Positions 59,123 to 64,000 of a stretch of 64,000 bases of DNA are shown piece after piece. Positions within the stretch are counted from its first letter, which is position 1, and every line of letters begins with the position of its first letter. The stretch is from an uncultured Gemmatimonadota bacterium (GTDB lineage Bacteria > Gemmatimonadota > Gemmatimonadetes > Gemmatimonadales > Gemmatimonadaceae): NCBI GenBank assembly GCA_946478895.1, contig CAMLDY010000004.1, forward strand, positions 1 to 64,000, in the 5' to 3' direction. The notes below the pieces were generated by a model that had not been told where the DNA came from, did not search any database, and worked only from the letters and a program-made list of their open reading frames with translations. The translations under genes and the position numbers were made by a program.

Positions 59123-60511
59123 ATGGTCAAACAAGCTGCGCGGAAAACGTTGCTGATGGTGTTTGCGAGCGGCGCGCTCAGTCACGTCGCGGCCTCTCAG
59201 CGAACGGGAGTTGCTCAGGCAATCGATGCCTACGTCGCGCCTTACGTCGCCACCAACAACTTCTCGGGCCAGATACTGGTTCGGCGCGGTGGCAAGACGA
59301 TCTACGAGAAAAGCTTTGGCGATGCTGACCGCGAGAATCGGGTCGCCGTCACGCCTCGCACTCGCTTTCACATCGCTTCGCTATCGATGCAGCTGACTTC
59401 CGCGGCGGTGCTGCGCCTCGTCGATCAGGGCAGGCTTTCGCTCGATACGAAGGTCAGCGAAATCGTCCCGTCGGTGCGCGGTGGCGATCGGATCACCATC
59501 AGGAATCTTCTCGAGCAACGATCCGGAATCTCCGACATCAACGCGCGAGCGGACTACGCCCAGATCCTGCAACAGCGGCAAACACCGGAAAGCCTCGTCG
59601 CCTTCGTTGCCAACGATACCCTTCTCTTCGAGCCAGGCACCAAATACGTGCACGAGGAACATTCGGCGTTCAATCTCCTGGCGCTGATTCTCGAGCGCAA
59701 AACCGGCCGCAGCTTTCCGGAGGCGATGCAGCACCTGTTGTTCGCCCCGGCCGGGATGTCGGGCTCGGCAGTCGACGACGACGCGGGAAGCTGTGGCACT
59801 GATGCAGCGCACGGGTACGCGCCAGCCGGGGTCTCCGGCATTACGACCGCGCAAAGGATTTTCTGGACAGCGAAGGCCGGCAACGCTTCAGCGTGCACGA
59901 CCGCGCGCGACCAAGCCCGGTTCGTCGAAGCACTCTTTCACGGCAAGCTGCTCGGCCCGGCGACGCGGTCGCTGGTCGCCGATACAGCCGGCACGCCGGT
60001 CGGCTACGGCTGGTATCGCCGGCCCAACGCCCGCTTCGGGGAGTTCGCCTTCACGCTGAGCGGACGCTCACCGGGATTCGCGTCGCAAATAATCTACCTG
60101 CCGCGCGAAGATCTCACCATCGTCGCGCTCAGCAACATCTACTCGTCGGTGGCCAGTGACATCGCTTACGATGTGGCCGCGATTGCACTGAGCCTGCCGT
60201 ACAAACCGCTGGCCGTGAAGGTCCCGCTCTTGCCGGCCGACTCGCTCGACATCGCGGCGATGCAGTTTCACTTCGGCCCCGATTTCTACCAGCCGAATGC
60301 GACGCTGACCTTCGAGAAGAAAGGCGACGAGATGTTCCTGCGCTGGCCATCCGGCGATCTGACGCCGCTGATTCCGCTCGATCGGGATAACCTCATCGAC
60401 CGCGCGTACTGGGAACCGGTGAAGATTATCCGCGACGCCGATGGCAGGCCGACGTCGATGACTTACGATCGCTTCACCGGCTCAGTGGTCGTCGCGCGAT
60501 TCATTCAGTAG
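59123..60511 (+). CDS. Beta-lactamase-fold serine hydrolase, catalytically degenerate
   Basis: A protein of 462 residues from the ATG at 59123; the upstream open stretch overlaps another gene. A signal peptide ends near residue 25 (SHVAAS). The class C-type fold is recognisable: GQILVRRGGKTIYEKSFGDADRENRVAVTPRTRFHIAS, LRLVDQGRLSLDTKVSEIVP, ITIRNLLEQRSGISD and FNLLALILERKTGRSF. However, the SxxK motif reads SLSM (Lys replaced by Met) and the YxN motif region reads YVHEEHSAFN with no YxN. The second half has a beta domain like the C-terminal part of related serine hydrolases. It is probably a binding protein rather than an enzyme (inference). Confidence 0.83.
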   Translation: MVKQAARKTLLMVFASGALSHVAASQRTGVAQAIDAYVAPYVATNNFSGQILVRRGGKTIYEKSFGDADRENRVAVTPRTRFHIASLSMQLTSAAVLRLVDQGRLSLDTKVSEIVPSVRGGDRITIRNLLEQRSGISDINARADYAQILQQRQTPESLVAFVANDTLLFEPGTKYVHEEHSAFNLLALILERKTGRSFPEAMQHLLFAPAGMSGSAVDDDAGSCGTDAAHGYAPAGVSGITTAQRIFWTAKAGNASACTTARDQARFVEALFHGKLLGPATRSLVADTAGTPVGYGWYRRPNARFGEFAFTLSGRSPGFASQIIYLPREDLTIVALSNIYSSVASDIAYDVAAIALSLPYKPLAVKVPLLPADSLDIAAMQFHFGPDFYQPNATLTFEKKGDEMFLRWPSGDLTPLIPLDRDNLIDRAYWEPVKIIRDADGRPTSMTYDRFTGSVVVARFIQ

Positions 60512-60523
60512 ACCGCCAGGGCC

Positions 60524-61075
60524 TCACATCGGCGGCGCTTCGTCGGCGGAGCCGCCGTAGGTCCACGGCACCGCGACGTCGAGCAGCCGGAGATAAACGC
60601 CGAGCTGAGCGCGGTGGTGCGCGGTGTGGGTGAGGAACGCGCTGCGGAACATCGCGGTACGCGGTGATTTTGCGAAGATCCGGTCCCCCGATCGAAGCGT
60701 CCAGTCCCTGCTTCCCTGCTCCCAGGTCAGGTTTTGCACGAGTCCGCGCAGATGCACGGTGAGCTCGTCGAAGCGCTTCAGGCGGTCGGCGCTCGTCTCG
60801 AGCGGCGGCTCGGGCGGGCGCGGCGCGAGGAAGTCGATGCCGTCGGTCGTCAGCATCGCAATTCCAAATCCCGGCAACTGGGCGATGTGTGCGGCCAGCT
60901 CGCCGAGGGTTCGTGATTTGGCGTGCGGCCGCCAATCGTTCTTGCCGTTGGGAACGCGCTCGAGCATGCGCCTGGTGGCCGCCATCTCCGAATCGAAATC
61001 CGGATAAAGAACCGCGAGAGGAGTTTCCTTCGTGGTGGTCCGGGTCTTCGGCTTCGTGGAAGTCTTTTGCATCAT
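60524..61075 (-). CDS. DinB family protein
   Basis: A protein of 183 residues (ATG at 61075 or the next codon). A four-helix-bundle protein of the DinB/YfiT type: LYPDFDSEMAATRRMLERVPNGKNDWRPHAKSRTLGELAAHIAQLPGF holds the first metal His in LAAHIAQL near residue 62, and SAFLTHTAHHRAQLGVYLRLLDVAVPWTYGGSADE near residue 145 holds the other His ligands. Members are metal-dependent and often act in thiol transfer or stress response; the substrate here is unknown. Its 3' end faces that of the serine-hydrolase gene, only 12 bp away, leaving no room for a palindrome. Confidence 0.9.
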   Translation of the reverse strand: MMQKTSTKPKTRTTTKETPLAVLYPDFDSEMAATRRMLERVPNGKNDWRPHAKSRTLGELAAHIAQLPGFGIAMLTTDGIDFLAPRPPEPPLETSADRLKRFDELTVHLRGLVQNLTWEQGSRDWTLRSGDRIFAKSPRTAMFRSAFLTHTAHHRAQLGVYLRLLDVAVPWTYGGSADEAPPM

Positions 61076-61120
61076 GGCTCAGTGAAGAAAGGGATAGTCG
61101 CAAAATAATCCCGGCCCCGA

Positions 61121-61612
61121 TCAAGTGCTGATCTCGGCGACGATCTTCCACTGTCCGCCGACGTTCTTCCAGACGTTCAGGTAGGTTCCGCTCGACCGAA
61201 CGGGTTTACCGTTGACGGTGGAAGTCTGGCTGACGGTGCCGTAGTCCCAGGCCATTGAATGGTCGTTGGAGAAATTCACACCGCCGCTCTGGAAGTCGAT
61301 GTTGCTGGGCGGATTCTTGACGGCTTCGGTGTAGCTGCGCCGGAGATCCGTGGTGCCGCTGACGACGGTCTTGCCGAGGGAGACAACGCTCGGATCGTAG
61401 TAGATCATGAGGGAATCGACGTTCTTCGAGGTAATGGCGCGGACGAACGCGGAATCGGCGGCAATGATCTGCGCGCGCGCGGCATTCTCGTCGAAGGGAG
61501 CTCCGGCAGTGGGAGTGCCGGCGGAATCCGCTGTGGGAGCGGCGCTCTTGCCGCAGGCGGTGGTGAGGACGACGGAAGCGAGGATTGGGAGGAGTCTCGA
61601 AGCGGCTGGCAT
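61121..61612 (-). CDS. SnoaL/NTF2-like (YybH-type) lipoprotein
   Basis: A protein of 163 residues from the ATG at 61612; an open frame continues upstream into a PF4 repeat and is rejected. The lipobox is VVLTTAC near residue 20. The mature part is an NTF2-like cone: IIAADSAFVRAITSKNVDSLMIYYDPSVVSLGK, DLRRSYTEAV, INFQSGGVNFSNDHSMAWDYGTVSQ-like strands (here IDFQSGGVNFSNDHSMAWDYGTV) and GTYLNVWKNVGGQWKIVAEIST. Such domains bind or isomerise small molecules. It is 45 bp upstream of dinB on the same strand and may be co-transcribed. Confidence 0.88.
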   Translation of the reverse strand: MPAASRLLPILASVVLTTACGKSAAPTADSAGTPTAGAPFDENAARAQIIAADSAFVRAITSKNVDSLMIYYDPSVVSLGKTVVSGTTDLRRSYTEAVKNPPSNIDFQSGGVNFSNDHSMAWDYGTVSQTSTVNGKPVRSSGTYLNVWKNVGGQWKIVAEIST

Positions 61613-61670
61613 TTGACCTCCGGGGTCGTTGCACAATTCTACGCCGCGAGAGGGCGGAGGAAAGTGGAGA

Positions 61671-61733
61671 CCGAGTACTCGGACCAACGGCATCGACAAT
61701 CGCGGACTGATCGAGGATTGAGGACAAGCCGAG
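61671..61733. repeat. PF4 half copy
   Basis: CGAGTACTCGGACCAACGGC, then ATCGACAATCGCGGACTGAT, matches the left arm of PF4 at 63130 almost base for base but no inverted partner follows. It is the only palindrome-family sequence found at a divergent junction. It lies 59 bp from the lipoprotein start and 34 bp from the S41 gene start. Confidence 0.85.
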
Positions 61734-61766
61734 AGGTAGCAGTTTCAAACTCTTGGGGAGGAGTCG

Positions 61767-63098
61767 TTGTCGAAGAAGTACTCTATTCGCTCAACGGCGG
61801 GGGATTTCGTGCGGCTGTCGGTCGGTGTCTTCTCTATAGTGGCGGGGTTTGTCGCGGCGCCTTTGCGAGCACAGGGGGTGGATCATCTCGACAGCGCGGA
61901 GGTGCGGCGGTGGAGAGAGGATCTGGCGGTGCTGAGGAAAGAGATGCCGGCGCACCATGCCAATCTCTTTCACGACATGACGCCGGCGCAGTTCGACAGC
62001 GCGCTCAATTCGATCAGTGCGCGGTTGCCATCTCTGGCGCGGCATCAGGTGATCGTCGAGCTGCAGAAGCTCGATGCGATGGTCAGCGATGGACATTCCA
62101 GTGTCGGGCCGTGGCGCGACAGCGTGATCGCGTTTCACACGCTGCCGATTGCGCTGTACTGGTTTCCGGAAGGCCTCATGGTGCGAGCGGCGGACGCAGC
62201 TCATTCGAATCTGCTGGGCGGCCGCGTCGTCGCGATCAACAGCATGCCCGTTGATTCAGTGGCGGCGCTGATCCGGCCACTCATCAGCCGCGACAACGAG
62301 ATGGGAGTGCGCGCGTTTACGCCGTTCTTCATGGTGATGCCGGAGATTCTGCAGGCAATCGGAGTCGCTAGTGACATGCAGCACATTCCGTTCACGCTCG
62401 ATTTCGCGGGGAAGCAGCGCACGATCGTGCTTTCGCCTGCCGGATTGTTTCCAATGCTCACCGGCGACGCGGACCGTAGCTGGAATGAGCGTGAGGGATG
62501 GGTTGATGCGCGCGACAGATCAGCGCCGCCGCTCTGGCTGAGCGACCCGACCAACATCTACTGGTTCAAGTACCTGCCCGATGCCCGCGCGCTGTATGTG
62601 CAGATCAATACCATCCAGCAGAAGCCGGGTGATTCACTTCGCACCTTCATCAACCGCGCGATCCGCTCGGCGGACTCGGCGGGTGCCGACAAGCTCATTC
62701 TCGATTTGCGGCTGAACGGTGGCGGCAACGGCGATTTCAACAAACAGATCATGTTGCCGATCATCAAATCGAAGTACGACACGCCGGGCCATTTCTACGT
62801 GCTGACCGGCCGCCGCACCTGGTCGGCGGCGCAAATGCTGGTGACGGAGCTGATGAAGTACACCACCGCGATTTTCGTGGGGGAGCCGACCGCTTCTCAC
62901 GGCAACCATTTCGGCGATTCGTACCGGATCGTGCTGCCGAACAGCAAGGTGACGGTGCGTGTCTCGACGCTTTGGCATCAATACCTGGACTCCCGCGATA
63001 AGCGGCTGATGATCGAGCCGGAGATCAAGGCGCCGTTGACGTTTGCGGACTATGTCGAGGGGAAGGATCCAGCGCTGGAGGCGGTGGTCCGGCGATAG
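61767..63098 (+). CDS. S41 family (tail-specific) peptidase
   Basis: A protein of 443 residues with a TTG start behind GGGGAGGAG. A signal peptide ends near residue 36 (AAPLRAQ). The N-terminal part is helical (WREDLAVLRKEMPAHHANLFHDMTPAQFDSALNSI), followed by a PDZ-like region (NLLGGRVVAINSMPVDSVAALI) and the S41 protease core: DKLILDLRLNGGGNGDF near residue 310 and the nucleophile Ser in TGRRTWSAAQMLVTELM near 350, then FVGEPTASHGNHFGD. It belongs to the CtpA/tricorn-like group without an obvious C-terminal-peptide specificity; it would degrade periplasmic or secreted peptides. Confidence 0.9.
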   Translation: MSKKYSIRSTAGDFVRLSVGVFSIVAGFVAAPLRAQGVDHLDSAEVRRWREDLAVLRKEMPAHHANLFHDMTPAQFDSALNSISARLPSLARHQVIVELQKLDAMVSDGHSSVGPWRDSVIAFHTLPIALYWFPEGLMVRAADAAHSNLLGGRVVAINSMPVDSVAALIRPLISRDNEMGVRAFTPFFMVMPEILQAIGVASDMQHIPFTLDFAGKQRTIVLSPAGLFPMLTGDADRSWNEREGWVDARDRSAPPLWLSDPTNIYWFKYLPDARALYVQINTIQQKPGDSLRTFINRAIRSADSAGADKLILDLRLNGGGNGDFNKQIMLPIIKSKYDTPGHFYVLTGRRTWSAAQMLVTELMKYTTAIFVGEPTASHGNHFGDSYRIVLPNSKVTVRVSTLWHQYLDSRDKRLMIEPEIKAPLTFADYVEGKDPALEAVVRR

Positions 63099-63129
63099 CG
63101 GTGGTCCGGCGATGGTATCGGGGGCGAAT

Positions 63130-63303
63130 TGAGTACTCGGACTAACGGCATCGACAATCGCGGACTGATTGAGAACCGAGGGCGCATGCCATCAAGAACG
63201 CGAACTATCGAGAACGCTCCTCGATAGTTCGAGTCCTCGGTAGTCCGAGTCCTCGATCCTCGATCAATTCGCAATTGTCGATGCACTTAGTTTGAGTACT
63301 CGA
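63130..63303. repeat. PF4 palindrome, complete
   Basis: GAGTACTCGGACTAACGGC, then ATCGACAATCGCG, on the left returns inverted as CGCAATTGTCGATGCACTTAG, then TTTGAGTACTCGA on the right. At the centre CGAACTATCGAG (63201-63212) and CTCGATAGTTCG (63220-63231) form a perfect 12-bp hairpin. The right arm has a short tandem repeat of GAGTCCTCG. It lies 32 bp behind the S41 stop. Confidence 0.9.
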
Positions 63304-63381
63304 TCCGCAACTTGACGTTGCTCCCACCAGAACCTATCCTGCCCGTCGCCTGCAGCCGGTCCCCATCCGCAAGGAGGCACC

Positions 63382-64000
63382 ATGAAGGGAACGATCAGAA
63401 AATTGGCGCTCATTCCGTTGATGGCTGTCGTCATGGCCACCCTCGCCAACAGTGCGCTCGGCCAGTCGCGGGAGGAACGGGCGGTGAGGGCGGCGTCCGC
63501 CGCCTGGCAGCGTTACATCGCCGCCCAGCAGGTGGACAGCATTGTGGCACTGCATACTTCCGACGCAGTGCTGATGTTCGCGAACAGTCCGGTCGTCAAA
63601 GGATCCAACGGCATCCGGGCCGGCTGGAGCGAGATCGTCAAGCTTCCTAACCTGAGCATGCACTGGGTGCCCCAGAAGATCGACGTCGCCAGTCCAACCG
63701 TGGCGACAGAGTACGGGACCTACACGGATTCGTACGACACCCCGAACGGAAAGGAAGGTGACTCCGGCACCTACGTCACCATCTGGCACAAGGTGAACGG
63801 AAAGTGGCGCGTCGCCCTCGACGCGCCGGTGAGCAGCATGCCCGCCCCTGCAGCGGCGCCGGCCGAAGGGACGAATTTCATCGCCCAGAGCGGGAGCGCG
63901 CTCGACTGGCACGACTTCAATTCTCCGGGATTCGCGCCCGGCGCGAAGGTCGCCCTGCTTTCCGGCGATCCGTCGAAGCCAGGCCAGTTCGCGCTGCGAT
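63382..64000 (+). CDS. Secreted NTF2-like (SnoaL/DUF4440) plus cupin-like protein, truncated by window end
   Basis: At least 206 residues; the ATG at 63382 follows AAGGAGG and the frame is open to the window edge. A signal peptide ends near residue 27 (LANSALGQ). An NTF2-like domain follows (REERAVRAASAAWQRYIAAQQVDSIVALHTSDAVLMFANSPVVKG, GIRAGWSEIVK, YGTYTDSYDTPNGKEGDSGTYVTIWHKVNGKWRVALD). A second part begins EGTNFIAQSGSALDWHDFNSPGFAPGAKVALLSGDPSKPGQFALR, which resembles the start of a ChrR-like cupin domain. The combination suggests a periplasmic small-molecule binding or stress protein; the remainder is outside the window. Confidence 0.8.
   Translation, partial: MKGTIRKLALIPLMAVVMATLANSALGQSREERAVRAASAAWQRYIAAQQVDSIVALHTSDAVLMFANSPVVKGSNGIRAGWSEIVKLPNLSMHWVPQKIDVASPTVATEYGTYTDSYDTPNGKEGDSGTYVTIWHKVNGKWRVALDAPVSSMPAPAAAPAEGTNFIAQSGSALDWHDFNSPGFAPGAKVALLSGDPSKPGQFALR

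Noticed and set aside
60501..61151. Alternative 216-residue frame overlapping dinB
   Set aside because: It is in a different frame from the DinB protein, Arg-rich and without domain features, while the 183-residue frame carries the DinB His motifs.
2081..63303. Palindromes as integron attC sites
   Set aside because: They lie behind genes as attC sites do, but they are longer (120-335 bp), nearly perfect, lack clear RYYYAAC/GTTRRRY ends, separate genes of mixed orientation, and no integron integrase is present.
1..64000. tRNA, rRNA or tmRNA genes
   Set aside because: No CCA-ended cloverleaf, no rRNA-like conserved blocks and no tmRNA tag frame was recognised by eye; a short tRNA could still be missed without a covariance scan.

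Overview
The window looks like chromosomal DNA of a high-GC Gram-negative soil-type bacterium, most likely a Gemmatimonadota member. This is an inference from a SusC/SusD pair, large CRTAC1-type (VCBS/ASPIC-UnbV) lipoproteins, stand-alone TonB-plug proteins, many lipoboxes and abundant secreted peptidases. No rRNA, tRNA, CRISPR array, transposase or phage gene was recognised.

Layout. 1-5255: an edge fragment, a plug-domain protein, a Tat-type xylose-isomerase-like TIM barrel, a possible structured RNA with its own promoter and terminator, a HAD phosphatase, a SemiSWEET transporter, a broken diphthine-ammonia-ligase-like gene and a BtuF-like binding protein. 5354-19630: a Sus-like glycan locus read leftward (SusC, SusD, CRTAC1 lipoprotein, GH97 glucosidase, second CRTAC1 lipoprotein) with a small plug lipoprotein on the other strand. 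20382-28715: M3 dipeptidase, lipoprotein, a multicopper oxidase with displaced copper ligands, zinc-ribbon, CBS and DUF5996 proteins. 28800-34500: aldo/keto reductase, DUF4230 protein, and a multicopper oxidase plus cytochrome c operon. 34476-42339: beta-helix/PA14 protein, coupled amino-acid permease and aminotransferase, coupled galactokinase and nucleotidyltransferase, KDPG aldolase. 42602-64000: S9 peptidase, two M1 peptidases, an FAD monooxygenase, a DoxX-like protein, an outer-membrane barrel, a Ser/Thr kinase with an NTF2-like tail, dienelactone hydrolase, lipoproteins, a degenerate beta-lactamase-fold protein, DinB, S41 peptidase and a truncated NTF2/cupin protein.

The most unusual content is intergenic. 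Long imperfect palindromes (about 120-335 bp) occur in at least four multi-copy families, called PF1-PF4 here, plus several palindromes seen once (PF5, PF6, PF7a, PF7b). They sit directly behind stop codons. Seven of the nine convergent gene junctions carry one, and the two exceptions have no room (an overlap and a 12-bp gap). Of ten divergent junctions only one holds a half copy. PF1 and PF2 share the tip AACTGCAA; PF1 units are nested inside one another at two loci; PF2 tips are duplicated or triplicated at two loci. I recognise no described repeat family here. They may be trans-mobilised elements, 3'-end RNA structures, or both.

Metabolically the window suggests import and hydrolysis of alpha-glucan-type oligosaccharides (SusCD, GH97, SemiSWEET), galactose entry by galactokinase, KDPG cleavage, scavenging of secreted peptides (M1, M3, S9, S41) and periplasmic copper-dependent oxidation.
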